Below, piece by piece: positions 53,898-63,561 of a stretch of DNA of 64,000 nucleotides. The stretch's first letter is position 1. Each line of letters opens with the position of its first letter. The DNA is from Thermoplasmata archaeon. GTDB taxonomy: Archaea; Thermoplasmatota; Thermoplasmata; Methanomassiliicoccales; Methanomethylophilaceae. A program made the translations under genes and the position numbers. The notes under the pieces are model-generated. The model was not told where the DNA came from. It saw nothing but the letters and a program-made list of their open reading frames with translations, and did not search any database. Location of the stretch: NCBI GenBank assembly GCA_015063285.1, contig SUST01000002.1, positions 62,001 to 126,000 of the forward strand, given 5' to 3'.

Positions 53898-56800
53898 TCA
53901 CTTCCACTCCACGTTCACCTTGAGAAGCCATAGATCATGCACCATTCCGCTCTTCGGGGACAGTTTGGAAGGGATGACGATCGCAGGGCAGTCGATGATC
54001 CTTATCCCGCATTCCACGCCGGGCGTGCCGACATCCTTCCCTATGATCCTGCTCAGAGCCGACAGGTTCGTCCTGAATGTGACTCCCAGGTCCACCTTGG
54101 GAGTGGCTTCCAAGGAGCGTGCCAATATCCCCGGGTACTGTACCTTGGCATCGAAGGTGACCTCCAGGTCTATGTTGTCGGTGAATGCTGCAACGCCGTC
54201 TATCCTGTACGGATTCTTCATGGACAGCGCTATGGATTCGATCTTCCCGGCTATGTATTTCAGGACATCCTCCACCAGGTCGGAGTCGCATCTCAGCGCA
54301 ATCCTGATCCCGGCAGAGGCCGATGATGTGGGGTCCAGGACATCGACCTTCACGAAAACAGAAGCTTCCACGAGACAACCCGCGACCTTCTTGATGACGG
54401 TGTTCACTGCGCTCTTCACAGTGAGTTTGATGACCTCTTGCAGACTTTCCAAATTGGTTATCGAGCCTACTTCGTCGAATGCGGATTGGACCGAGCGGAC
54501 CATTATGTCCTTGGCAACTTCGGCGGTCATGAGTTTGGAAGACATGAAAGAACCGTTGGACCTCCCCATGGTAGCATCCTTGAATTCCCAATCTCCGGCC
54601 CCATCATACGACCTTTGCCATGTCCTGCTGTCATCGCTCTCATCCTTGTGGGTGCCTGTCTTGTCTATCACGGTACCTTCAGAATCCTTTAGCGTCACCC
54701 CGTCCCCGTTCTTCGTGACCTTTCCCGAAGAGTTGACCAAGGAGAATGAGGTATCAATGACCAAGAATTCACCGGGTGATATCGATCCAGTTAGTTTCAT
54801 GACCTTCTTGCGGTCCGATGCAGCGGTCAGTGTGTAGCCGTCCAATTCGATCGACTGATCCGAGTTGTTGAGCAGTTCGACCCACTCGTGTCCGCTGTCA
54901 TCGCCCTTCGGGTTGGTCTCGTATTCGTTGATGACGAGCCCTTTGGAGAAAGGGGCGGTGTACTTGATGCTGAGTCCGGCATCCAATCCTATATTGACGC
55001 CCAATCCCGGGATAGGGATGCTGCTTATCGCCGATCCTATTCCAGGTATCCTGCTCAGTGTGAATCCCAATTCGTTATAGTCCTCCAGGTCGGGCATGAT
55101 CAATGTGATGTCTGTATCGCCGATATCTGCGGATACGGTGATCAGGTGCTTGCTGCCCTTCATCAGGGGATCGACCGTTAGTTTCACCTTCCATTCGTCG
55201 GAGGATACCGTTGCCTTCCCCGTTACGAATACGTTGTTGGCGTTCATCTCCCCATTGACCTTGGCCGTGATGCTGGCAACCACGGACATCCCTGCTATCG
55301 GTCCGGAAAGCGTTGCTGTGAACAATGTCTTGACATTTGTCATCAGAGAAGCCAGATCCAAATTAATCTCAAATCTGTAGCCCAGATACTCGAATCCGAA
55401 ATTCTGGTTGCTAAGGTTCAGGCTGTAGAATACATCTAGGATCCCGCCCCCAATCATTTCGCTCAGCTGCGTCTCTATCCACTCGGACACGATCGTTATG
55501 GGTTCCATCATCCTGTTGTACAGATCCACAATTATGTCGGAGACATATCTGGCGATCTCCATCACGCATCCGCTGACCACATCTATGAAGTCCTTGACCA
55601 TCTCGATTATTTCACGGAGCGGTTCGAGTATAGGTTCGAGATACTTTTCGATGGTAGCCCATGCATCGCTGATGATCGTGTTGCTCGGGGAATAGTCTAT
55701 GCCTACCAAGGCCCAGGCGCTTGCTACACTCACCTCGATGGTGATGTCGTTGGTGATCGTTCCGCAGCTGGCCGAGGTTATGGATGAGCCCATGGCGGAA
55801 GAGAGCGAGCTTTGACCCTCGACACGGTAGGAGATGAAGTCCGACAATCTGATCTCGTAAGTGGCGGAATAGGCAGCACAGACATCCTCCATCAGCCCCG
55901 TTATGTGGGTACATTTGTCCTTCAACAGTCTGGGCTCATAAACAAAAGGGGAGCTCTCATAGGTCAGAGAAAGGTATTCCATGGAGGTGTTGTCCTCCCC
56001 GTCCATGAGCATGAAACAATGGCTGTCCGGTAGATCTGTGGGCCCCCAATATGGGCTCGTGGAAGATTCCGCGATTATCTCGTCAAGCAAGACGTCTATC
56101 CTCTCCGGAACGGAACAGGATATGCCGCTGGCACCCAGTCCGAAAGATACTATGTCTGTCAGAACGCGTTCGAGCAACCCCGGTCTGGAACCCTCTATCC
56201 CTCTGAGGCGGTCATAAACAGATAGGTCGGAATACACTTTGGACACGTAACTGCGGACGGCACGGTCCACCTCAGACGATCCCATGAGGGAATCGGTATC
56301 ATCACCTGCGAGTGGCCTGAGGCTCTCCTCGATCCTTTTCCTGAACTCCTGAGTATCTGCCAATTCAGCAGCGTGTTTCATTATAGTTTCTGCAATCGCA
56401 GCATAGAACGGGTCGCTGAACGATTCCGATTCAAGCGATTCCATCACCGCATCGTCCACTGCAGATATGCATTCAGCCGTCAATGATCTGTACGCTTCCG
56501 TTATCTGGTCCATGAATGCGATGCCGTCCGAAGGGTCCAGGTACAGGACGATCGGCGGGTAATTTGATTCGAACAGGGAGACGGCGGAAGAGTTCAGTAT
56601 CTGTCTGATGGTGTCCTGGATGTAGCTGTTCCCCATGTGGTAATGCACATTGAAGAATTCGATCCAACTCTGTCCAAGGACATCAACGGTCGGATTGTCC
56701 ACGGTTACTGTGTATACTCCAACGCTGATCGTGGTCTTTCCCGATCCCGGGAAGCGGTATACCGATTCCTTGATCCCTGCCTCTTTCATGACATCCTTGA

Positions 56801-57806
56801 TGTAGCTGCCGGCTCCGAACACATCGTCCCCGGTGAAGAAGTTGATGAGTGCATCCAGTGCCCATCTTTCCATCGACAGTTTCCTGTCCAGGTCATCCAG
56901 GACATAGTTCCCGCACAGGTAGTCGAACCATTTCAGTGCGATGTCGTCTACGGCGGACATCATAACCTGTCCGTAGAAGGATGCCCTGTCGATGATGATG
57001 CTGTCCCCGGCCATCATATCTGCGAGGTCCGCCCTGTCGGTGGCGAGATTCCCGTCCGAGTCCCTGAAGCAGATGATGCCTATCAAACTAAGGGCGTTCT
57101 CGTACGCTTCCCTTACATCCTCTGCCGTGATTATAGATTCCGTACCCTTGGAACCGTACTTTGCCATGGCCCCGTAACCGTTCAGTACACGATATTGTGC
57201 CAGAGAGCTCAATTCATATGACATTATCTGCGAAATGGATATGCCTCCGTCCTCGGTCATCCTTTCGAACATCGACCCCCTCTCGGATGCCAACGGCAAT
57301 GCGTAGCTTCCATCCGTCGATATCTCCACCGTCTTCTCGGAGCCGCCGAATCCTGAGCGGACCTTCAATTCCATCGTGCCCGTTCCGCGGAGGTATGCCG
57401 GGGTGAAACCGCCCACTCCTCCCTCGTACTGCAGGACCTCCATCGACTCTGCTTTCAGTTCGAATTCGCGGTCGAGCAGGTCTGCGGTCATGCCACCGCT
57501 CCCCATGGGGAAACGTTCGTCCACCCAATCATAGGCTCTTTTCTCGAATTCCTCCGCCCTGTTCTCCAGACTTCCGAGGGAATCGTCCTTGGAAATGTCG
57601 AGTATGATCACCCCCAGTTCCTGTTCGACATAGGATGTGATGTCATCTACAGACCTTTCCAGGGCAGCTGCCGAATCTACTGTCATGTCCACGTTGTTTC
57701 CGGACCTGCTGTGATCTGCAACCACCGCACCGGCCACGGATGCCATGAGGAGGATGGCAACCGCCAATACCGAAAATGGCATGTTCGCCTTGCGATCGTC
57801 AATCAT
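53898..57806 (-). CDS. Giant exported protein with lamin-tail domain (1302 aa)
   Basis: An N-terminal signal/anchor (residues about 9-31, SVLAVAILLMASVAGAVVA) is followed by a long helical and beta region unlike any family I know (about 40-940). A lamin-tail domain lies at about 955-1080 (GLVINEYETNPKG, then HEWVELLNNSDQSIELDG and GEFLVIDTSF). The final 220 residues resemble lipid- or ligand-binding beta-barrel sequence, without a C-terminal anchor. LTDs occur in bacterial and archaeal secreted proteins and nucleases, but no nuclease motif is visible. It sits alone among core genes. Confidence 0.78.
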   Translation of the reverse strand: MIDDRKANMPFSVLAVAILLMASVAGAVVADHSRSGNNVDMTVDSAAALERSVDDITSYVEQELGVIILDISKDDSLGSLENRAEEFEKRAYDWVDERFPMGSGGMTADLLDREFELKAESMEVLQYEGGVGGFTPAYLRGTGTMELKVRSGFGGSEKTVEISTDGSYALPLASERGSMFERMTEDGGISISQIMSYELSSLAQYRVLNGYGAMAKYGSKGTESIITAEDVREAYENALSLIGIICFRDSDGNLATDRADLADMMAGDSIIIDRASFYGQVMMSAVDDIALKWFDYLCGNYVLDDLDRKLSMERWALDALINFFTGDDVFGAGSYIKDVMKEAGIKESVYRFPGSGKTTISVGVYTVTVDNPTVDVLGQSWIEFFNVHYHMGNSYIQDTIRQILNSSAVSLFESNYPPIVLYLDPSDGIAFMDQITEAYRSLTAECISAVDDAVMESLESESFSDPFYAAIAETIMKHAAELADTQEFRKRIEESLRPLAGDDTDSLMGSSEVDRAVRSYVSKVYSDLSVYDRLRGIEGSRPGLLERVLTDIVSFGLGASGISCSVPERIDVLLDEIIAESSTSPYWGPTDLPDSHCFMLMDGEDNTSMEYLSLTYESSPFVYEPRLLKDKCTHITGLMEDVCAAYSATYEIRLSDFISYRVEGQSSLSSAMGSSITSASCGTITNDITIEVSVASAWALVGIDYSPSNTIISDAWATIEKYLEPILEPLREIIEMVKDFIDVVSGCVMEIARYVSDIIVDLYNRMMEPITIVSEWIETQLSEMIGGGILDVFYSLNLSNQNFGFEYLGYRFEINLDLASLMTNVKTLFTATLSGPIAGMSVVASITAKVNGEMNANNVFVTGKATVSSDEWKVKLTVDPLMKGSKHLITVSADIGDTDITLIMPDLEDYNELGFTLSRIPGIGSAISSIPIPGLGVNIGLDAGLSIKYTAPFSKGLVINEYETNPKGDDSGHEWVELLNNSDQSIELDGYTLTAASDRKKVMKLTGSISPGEFLVIDTSFSLVNSSGKVTKNGDGVTLKDSEGTVIDKTGTHKDESDDSRTWQRSYDGAGDWEFKDATMGRSNGSFMSSKLMTAEVAKDIMVRSVQSAFDEVGSITNLESLQEVIKLTVKSAVNTVIKKVAGCLVEASVFVKVDVLDPTSSASAGIRIALRCDSDLVEDVLKYIAGKIESIALSMKNPYRIDGVAAFTDNIDLEVTFDAKVQYPGILARSLEATPKVDLGVTFRTNLSALSRIIGKDVGTPGVECGIRIIDCPAIVIPSKLSPKSGMVHDLWLLKVNVEWK

Positions 57807-57918
57807 GTTCTGCCTTGTCTTGTTGGAGATATTTAAAACACGGATACTGCGGTCAACAATCGGAATTAAGCAGACTCCTATAATTACAACGAAACGCGCG
57901 CGATTGTGTGGCCACCCA

Positions 57919-57928
57919 TTTTATATTA
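57919..57928 (+). promoter_or_regulatory. TATA box of the lipid operon
   Basis: TTTATATTA about 31 bases before ATG 57955, giving a very short leader with a GACAAGG binding site. Shows that the long open frame from 57745 is not the start. Confidence 0.6.
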
Positions 57929-57954
57929 TTATCGTATCGTACGGACAAGGTACC

Positions 57955-59586
57955 ATGACTAGAACGTCAATAGAATACACGGCAAAGACTGGTCTCCCCA
58001 AAAAGACGCAGTCTATCTGTCCGGAATGCGGAAAGATCATCGAGGCCACCCTCATGGAGAAGAACGGAGGGGTCGTTATGGAAAAGGACTGCCCCGAGCA
58101 CGGTCACTTCAGTGATAAGATCTGGACCGACGTAGACCTCTACCTGAAGGCAGAGAAGTTTGCGACGGACGGAATCGGAATCCACAACTCCATGAACGAG
58201 ACCATCAAGGATAACGATGACACCGCAAGTATCGTCATCGACAATCAGAGGATCGATATGCTCTCATGCACGATGATCGCCAATGTCGATTTGACCAACA
58301 GATGCAACATGCATTGTCCCATCTGTTTCGCCAACGCCAACGACCAGGGATACGTTTACGAGCCCTCCTTCGAGGAGGTCCACAAGATGCTCGTCGCGCT
58401 CAGGTCCGAGAAGCCTATCGCGAATACGGCAGTACAGTTCGCCGGAGGGGAGCCTACGGTGCACCCCAGGTTCGTTGACATCATCGCAGACGCCAAGAAG
58501 TTGGGATTCGCCCAGATCCAGGTGGCAACCAACGGATTGGAGTTCGCATATCACTACGAGTTCCTCAAGGCGGCCAAGGAGGCCGGTCTCAACACCATCT
58601 ATCTCCAGTTCGACGGATTGGATGACGAGATCTACCTCAGGGTCAGGGGAAGGAAGATGTGGGCCAACAAGCAGAAGGTCCTCGAGAACTGCAGAAGGCT
58701 CAAGGAGGACGGACTCCACAGCCCGTCCATCGTTCTCGTCCCTGTCATCATCAACGGGGTCAACGATAACCTCGTCGGAGACATCGTGAAGTTCGCTTTC
58801 GACAACTCCGATATTATCAGGGCAGTCAACTTCCAGCCCGTGGCATTCACCGGAAGGGTCACAAAGGAGGAGCTGGAGACAGGAAGGTTCACCCTCACTG
58901 ATCTCGTGGATAGGGTTGAAAAGCAGACCGGTTACGCAAACAAGGACGATTGGTACCCCGTCCCTGTTGTCGCACCCATCTCCAAGTTCGCCTCCATCCT
59001 TCTCGGAAAGACCAAGGTCACATTCACCACACATCCCCACTGCGGATTGGCGACATATCTCTTCCAGGATGAGAAGGGAAACGTCGTTCCCTTCCCCAGG
59101 TTCGTCGATATCGACAGGTTCTCCAAGGAGCTCAACAAGATCTCCGATAAGATGGAAAACGCAAGGTTCAAGAAGCTCTACGCAGCCAAGCTGATCAAGC
59201 TCCTGAACAGCTGTATCGACGAGAGCAAGATGCCCGAGGGATTGACTAAGAAGAAGTTCGTCGACATGCTCAGAGGTGTCATGGGAAGCGATTCCAAGAA
59301 GGCACTGGCGAACTTCTCATGGAAGATGATGCTCCTGGCAGGAATGCACTTTCAGGACAGCTACAACTACGACATCGAAAGGGTCAGGCGCTGCGGAGTC
59401 CACTACATAACCCCGGACTGCCGTCTGTACCCCTTCTGCGCCTACAACAGCGGACCCGAGTTCCGCAGAGAGATCGAAGCGAAGTTCTCCATCCCGTTGG
59501 ACGAGTGGAAGAAACTTCACAAAGAGGAGGCCGACAAGATCGATGCCGCACTGATCGTGCCCATCGACGAGAGAGGTCCCGAGTGA
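57955..59586 (+). CDS. tes: Radical SAM enzyme, tetraether synthase (Tes) family
   Basis: A 543-residue enzyme with the Tes layout: an N-terminal rubredoxin-like site (CPECGK, residues 22-27; DCPEHGHF near 46), the radical SAM motif CNMHCPICFANA near 116, AGGEPTVHP, and a C-terminal auxiliary cluster region (CGVHYITPDCRLYPFCAYN near 480). The archaeal family (type protein MJ0619) joins two archaeol-type lipid chains carbon to carbon to form membrane-spanning GDGT. The next two genes encode a ferredoxin and geranylgeranyl reductase, both in the same lipid pathway, which strengthens the call. Other radical SAM substrates cannot be fully excluded. Confidence 0.88.
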   Translation: MTRTSIEYTAKTGLPKKTQSICPECGKIIEATLMEKNGGVVMEKDCPEHGHFSDKIWTDVDLYLKAEKFATDGIGIHNSMNETIKDNDDTASIVIDNQRIDMLSCTMIANVDLTNRCNMHCPICFANANDQGYVYEPSFEEVHKMLVALRSEKPIANTAVQFAGGEPTVHPRFVDIIADAKKLGFAQIQVATNGLEFAYHYEFLKAAKEAGLNTIYLQFDGLDDEIYLRVRGRKMWANKQKVLENCRRLKEDGLHSPSIVLVPVIINGVNDNLVGDIVKFAFDNSDIIRAVNFQPVAFTGRVTKEELETGRFTLTDLVDRVEKQTGYANKDDWYPVPVVAPISKFASILLGKTKVTFTTHPHCGLATYLFQDEKGNVVPFPRFVDIDRFSKELNKISDKMENARFKKLYAAKLIKLLNSCIDESKMPEGLTKKKFVDMLRGVMGSDSKKALANFSWKMMLLAGMHFQDSYNYDIERVRRCGVHYITPDCRLYPFCAYNSGPEFRREIEAKFSIPLDEWKKLHKEEADKIDAALIVPIDERGPE

Positions 59587-59602
59587 GTTCGGAGAGAGTC
59601 AA

Positions 59603-59770
59603 ATGATATCTGTCAATGTGGACAAATGCCTGCACTGCGGAGGCTGTGTGGGTTCGTGCCCTAAGAATGCGATATTCCTGAACGATTTCGTTCTGGAATT
59701 CAACAAGGACTGCATTAACTGCGGTATCTGTGTGAAATTGTGCCCTGTGGGAGCACTTTCGAAGGAGTGA
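59603..59770 (+). CDS. 2[4Fe-4S] ferredoxin (55 aa)
   Basis: MISVNVDKCLHCGGCVGSCP followed by CINCGICVKLCPVGAL: two complete C-x2-C-x2-C-x3-C sets for two [4Fe-4S] clusters. It lies 16 bases after the Tes stop and 4 bases before the reductase start, so it is very likely the dedicated electron carrier for the radical SAM enzyme or the reductase, or both. Confidence 0.95.
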   Translation: MISVNVDKCLHCGGCVGSCPKNAIFLNDFVLEFNKDCINCGICVKLCPVGALSKE

Positions 59771-59774
59771 TACC

Positions 59775-60965
59775 ATGAAGACATACACATGTGACGTAGT
59801 GGTCGTCGGGGCAGGTCCCGGCGGAAGCATGGCAGCCAAGTTCTGTGCCCAGGGAGGCATGGACACAATCCTTATCGAGAAGAAGGCAGAGATCGGAGCA
59901 CCGCTCAGATGCGCTGAGGGAGTTTCGAAATCCTGGCTTGACGAGGTCGGAATAGTTCCCGACAGGACATGGATCAGAGGCGACATGAAGGGCGCTATCA
60001 TCAAGTCCACGAAAGGAACCTCCTACCAGCTTGACGAGTCCAAGGCCGGAAACGAGGTCGGATATGTGCTGGAGAGGCACCTCTTCGACAAGGCTTTGGC
60101 AAGGGACGCTGCAAACGCAGGCGCCAAGATCATGATGAGGACATCGTGTACCGGCGTCATCCGCGAGAACGGAAAGCTCGTCGGTATCAAGGCCAAGTCC
60201 ATGGGAGAGGAGATCGAGATTCGCGCCAAGGCAGTCGTCGCAGCGGACGGATACGAATCCCAGGTCGCCAGGTGGGCCGGTATCGATACCACGCTGAAGC
60301 TCAGCGATATAGATTCATGCATCCAGTACAGGATGTGCAACATCGACATCACCCCAGACTACTGTGAGTTCGTGATTGGATCCTGTGCACCCGGAGGATA
60401 TATCTGGGTGTTCCCCAAGGGAGACAAGGTCGCCAACGTCGGTATCGGTGTGGCGGGACAGCTCTGCACAAAGGGAGCCGATGCCAAATACTATCTCGAC
60501 AAATGGATAGCAGAGGACCCCAGGTTCAAGAACGGACAGATCCTCGAGATCATGGGCGGATTCGTCTCCACATGTCCCGGTCTGGACTGTGCGATCGATG
60601 ACAACATCATCCTCGTAGGAGATGCAGCAAGGATCATCGACCCCATCACCGGAGGAGGAATCTGTCACGCATGCAGGACGGGAATGTACGCCGGCCAGGT
60701 CCTCGTAGAGTGCAACAAGACCGGGGACTTCTCCAAGAAGGCCCTTCAACCCTACGAGAAGAGATGGCGTGACAGGATGGAGGACAAGCTGTTCAGGAAC
60801 TGGATGGCCAAAGAGAAGCTTGCAACACTCGATGATGACACAATAGATGACATCATCAAGATGATCAGCACAGCCGAGATCTCCAACGTTACGGTCTACA
60901 ACCTCTTGAAGGCTCTGAAGGACAAGTACCCGAAGGTCGTCGAGGGATTCGAGGACCTGATCTGA
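59775..60965 (+). CDS. Geranylgeranyl reductase (archaeol lipid saturation)
   Basis: A 396-residue flavoprotein: FAD-binding VVVGAGPGGSMAAKFCAQGG at the N terminus, the family motif APLRCAEGVS near residue 43, YIWVFPKGDKVANVG (GGR signature YxWxFPxG) and GDAARIIDPITGGGICHA near 281. It reduces double bonds of digeranylgeranylglycerophospholipids to give archaeol. Third gene of the tes-ferredoxin-GGR operon. Confidence 0.95.
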   Translation: MKTYTCDVVVVGAGPGGSMAAKFCAQGGMDTILIEKKAEIGAPLRCAEGVSKSWLDEVGIVPDRTWIRGDMKGAIIKSTKGTSYQLDESKAGNEVGYVLERHLFDKALARDAANAGAKIMMRTSCTGVIRENGKLVGIKAKSMGEEIEIRAKAVVAADGYESQVARWAGIDTTLKLSDIDSCIQYRMCNIDITPDYCEFVIGSCAPGGYIWVFPKGDKVANVGIGVAGQLCTKGADAKYYLDKWIAEDPRFKNGQILEIMGGFVSTCPGLDCAIDDNIILVGDAARIIDPITGGGICHACRTGMYAGQVLVECNKTGDFSKKALQPYEKRWRDRMEDKLFRNWMAKEKLATLDDDTIDDIIKMISTAEISNVTVYNLLKALKDKYPKVVEGFEDLI

Positions 60966-60973
60966 AAACAGTC

Positions 60974-60989
60974 AGGGGCATCTGCCCCT
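60974..60989 (+). terminator. Terminator of the lipid operon
   Basis: AGGGGCA-TC-TGCCCCT followed by CTTTTTTTATTTATT, nine bases after the reductase stop. Confidence 0.88.
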
Positions 60990-61006
60990 CTTTTTTTATT
61001 TATTCT

Positions 61007-62053
61007 TCACCAGCGCATGCCCTTGCTCTCTTTGGGAATGAACCCTTCGAATCTGGGCTTATAGAACTCTTCGTTATCGGGTTCGATCGGTATGTTGTGA
61101 TACTTGAATGTCTCCGTATGGCCGTTCGCCCATGCCACCAATTCCGATAGGAACAATACGGGCATTCCATTAGGTTGGGCATCGTATTTCGTGAAGCACT
61201 TCGGACAGGCCACTACTATGAGGCATCCGTTGCCGCATTCCTTCTCCCTGTCCGCCATCATCGTTTCTGCCAACACGGTATCCTTTCCGCAGCATCCCAT
61301 TCCGTTGTTGACGAATTCACAACCGAGGGCCTCTACGACCGCGATCATCTCTTTCTTCAGCGGCATGCATGAGCATCCCGGCTCGATCGCTACCTTGATC
61401 TTCCTGTCCAGTTTAGGAAGTCTGTCGATGTTCTTGTACAGGAACTCTACCATGTTGGAGGTCTGCACTCCATGTTCGACAAGGGCTTCGGTACAGCCTC
61501 CGCAGAGCGTTATCAGTTCCTTTCCGTGGGCCGCTTTTGATACATCGATTATCTTCTCATGCCTCTCGGTCTCCTGCATCTCCCTGAACTGCGGTGGACG
61601 GAGACAGCATCCTGAATTCTCCAGTTCGGAGCAGGTCTTCCCTACAGCTTTGACAGCCAGTGTTGCAGCGTATTCCAGGTAAGGGGCTTTGCATTCCACT
61701 ACGCACCCGGGCATGATGTATGTGTCGTCACCATCCCATTCGCAGACTAGCTCGTCGCGGGAGGGGTGGTTCTCGATAGGCATCGCATAGCCTGTCTGTT
61801 TGTATGTCTCGGATACATGGATGTCGTTGGCCAGGGCCCTGAGGTCCCTCATGACCGTGAAAGGATCGCTTCTCCTGCAGACCTGTGAGCAGGTACCGCA
61901 AAGGATGCATGTAGAGACATCCTCCTCTCCTCCGATCATGATCTCGTGAGGATCGAGGCCGCCATATTTGTTGGCGGGGCAGTACGGTGTGCATTTTCCG
62001 CAGCTGATGCATTTCTGCATCAGTCTGGCGATCTCATCCTCAATCATTCCCAT
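61007..62053 (-). CDS. HdrD-like iron-sulfur oxidoreductase (348 aa)
   Basis: Two ferredoxin-type sets at the N terminus (CISCGKCTPYCP and CILCGTCSQVC) for [4Fe-4S] clusters, then two complete CCG motifs (GCVVECK ... GCC ... CGGC, and GCSC ... GCCG ... CPKC). Two CCG motifs are the mark of the heterodisulfide reductase catalytic part (HdrB/HdrD). It may reduce CoM-S-S-CoB, or be one of several HdrD-like or lactate/glycolate-oxidase-like subunits. AGGTGA before ATG 62053 decides the start. Overlap and spacing with mevalonate kinase show a shared operon, an unexpected pairing. Confidence 0.82.
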   Translation of the reverse strand: MGMIEDEIARLMQKCISCGKCTPYCPANKYGGLDPHEIMIGGEEDVSTCILCGTCSQVCRRSDPFTVMRDLRALANDIHVSETYKQTGYAMPIENHPSRDELVCEWDGDDTYIMPGCVVECKAPYLEYAATLAVKAVGKTCSELENSGCCLRPPQFREMQETERHEKIIDVSKAAHGKELITLCGGCTEALVEHGVQTSNMVEFLYKNIDRLPKLDRKIKVAIEPGCSCMPLKKEMIAVVEALGCEFVNNGMGCCGKDTVLAETMMADREKECGNGCLIVVACPKCFTKYDAQPNGMPVLFLSELVAWANGHTETFKYHNIPIEPDNEEFYKPRFEGFIPKESKGMRW

Positions 62054-62058
62054 TCGAT

Positions 62059-63036
62059 TCACCTCATCATAGGTATGTCCATGGGCTCTCCCTGGGCGAT
62101 ACCTGTCTCCATACGGACTCCTTCCGATCCGCTGTTCATGATATAGGGCGTTCCGCCCCTTGACCTGATGGCTTCCGCGACCTTCTCCGGTTCATCGGTA
62201 AGCGCTACCATGCAACCTCCTCCTCCGGAACCGGTGAGCTTTGCACCGTAGGAGTATGGGAGCGATGCGTTGACCAGTTTGTTGAGTTCCTTGCAGGATA
62301 CGCCGAGGATGGAGAGGAGCTTGTGGTCGTTGGTCATGAGACGGCCCAGTTCCTCCACATCGCCTCTCTTCAGAGCATCATATCCTTCCAATGTGGTGTC
62401 TCCCATCTCATCGATGATGTCCGATGCGAAGCTGTTTTTGTCGAAGAATCTTCTGACCTTCGCAACCTGAGGGCCAGTAGGGGCTTTCACGCCGGTGTTG
62501 CCTATGACGAACGACAGTTTGGGTACCTTGATATCCGTGACCTTCCAAGTCCTGTCGTTGCGCGAAATCGTCCACAGTTCCTTGGAATCATCCTTGGTGT
62601 TGATGGCGATGCCTCCTCCGTGGACACATGCAGATGCATCCATGGGTGAGCCGTTCCCCTGTGCGAACAGTTCCGCACCGTAGGCCTCCTCGACCAAAGC
62701 CAATTCCGTCAGCGACTCGCCTCTCTCCGAATGGATGGCTAGGGCCAGTGCTGCTGACAGTGATGCCGACGATCCTAGACCGGAACCGGAAGGGATCTCG
62801 CTCACCGTCAGAAAATCCAGGCAGTGGTTGAGGTTCCTTGTCAGGTAATTGAAATGAGGCTGCTTGCTCAGGTCCAGATATTCTCCGTTCAGGCTGTTCT
62901 TCTTGCTCCTGCGTACGCTGCATGTTATCCTGCGGTCTGTCGCTAGGACCACGGCCGGTTTGCCATAAACCACTGAATGCTCTCCGAGCACCACGAATTT
63001 CCCGGGAGCAGAGGCAGTGTACCATTCGCTAGACAT
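62059..63036 (-). CDS. mvk: Mevalonate kinase
   Basis: A 325-residue GHMP kinase: ASAPGKFVVLGEHSVVYGKPAVVLATDRR at the N terminus, the ATP-loop PSGSGLGSSASLSAAL near 92-107, and the third motif KLTGSGGGGCMVALTD near 275. Phosphorylates mevalonate, the entry to isopentenyl chains for archaeal lipids, linking this operon in function with the convergent tes-GGR operon. Start by one-base overlap with the stop of the upstream gene (TGATG). Confidence 0.94.
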   Translation of the reverse strand: MSSEWYTASAPGKFVVLGEHSVVYGKPAVVLATDRRITCSVRRSKKNSLNGEYLDLSKQPHFNYLTRNLNHCLDFLTVSEIPSGSGLGSSASLSAALALAIHSERGESLTELALVEEAYGAELFAQGNGSPMDASACVHGGGIAINTKDDSKELWTISRNDRTWKVTDIKVPKLSFVIGNTGVKAPTGPQVAKVRRFFDKNSFASDIIDEMGDTTLEGYDALKRGDVEELGRLMTNDHKLLSILGVSCKELNKLVNASLPYSYGAKLTGSGGGGCMVALTDEPEKVAEAIRSRGGTPYIMNSGSEGVRMETGIAQGEPMDIPMMR

Positions 63037-63557
63037 CACTGATTCAATCCGTATTTCCCCATCTCTTCCCTGATGGCATCGTTGGGGTTGCGTCCGTTGA
63101 GAATGGGCTGTGGAATCTCCCACCATCCCTCTTCCATTGCCATGAGCCTCTGTTCAAAGGCATCGTCGGACTCGCCTGGCTGCTGCTCCACTTTGGCGAG
63201 CTCCTTCATGACCGCATCCACAAGGTCAACTTTGAACTTCTGGTTGACAAGATTCATACCGATGAAGGAGTCCAGGCTAGTTGCGACCTCCTCCCTGTAT
63301 TCAGGCTGGAGGCATTCCATGAGCATGTCAAGGATGCCATGCGCTGTTGCCTTGAACACGAAGGACATCTTCGCTTCGACAGGGAGCTTGTCATCGTTGA
63401 GGGTATCCTCGATGAGTCTTTTGCCGAACAGGGTCTCCATTGCGACCGCTCTGTTCGGATTCTTGCCGAACGCATACTCGTTGAGCAGCTCTTCCGGCGA
63501 TTTCTCTTCCTCTTCTCCTCCGAAGAGGCTAGCGTTTGGATCCAATTCTCCTGCCAT
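63036..63557 (-). CDS. Hypothetical protein (173 aa) in the mevalonate kinase operon
   Basis: A soluble, acidic protein with a disordered N terminus (GEEEEKSPEELLNEY) and a helical body; late phrase WWEIPQPILNGRNPND. No family recognised. GATGATACG precedes the ATG, and its stop shares a base with the mevalonate kinase start. It follows the aminotransferase gene by a few bases, so all four genes form one operon. Confidence 0.7.
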   Translation of the reverse strand: MAGELDPNASLFGGEEEEKSPEELLNEYAFGKNPNRAVAMETLFGKRLIEDTLNDDKLPVEAKMSFVFKATAHGILDMLMECLQPEYREEVATSLDSFIGMNLVNQKFKVDLVDAVMKELAKVEQQPGESDDAFEQRLMAMEEGWWEIPQPILNGRNPNDAIREEMGKYGLNQ

Positions 63558-63561
63558 CGTA

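Noticed and set aside
57745-57954. Upstream extension of the radical SAM gene
   Set aside because: It would run through the TATA box at 57919; the family N terminus begins shortly after ATG 57955.
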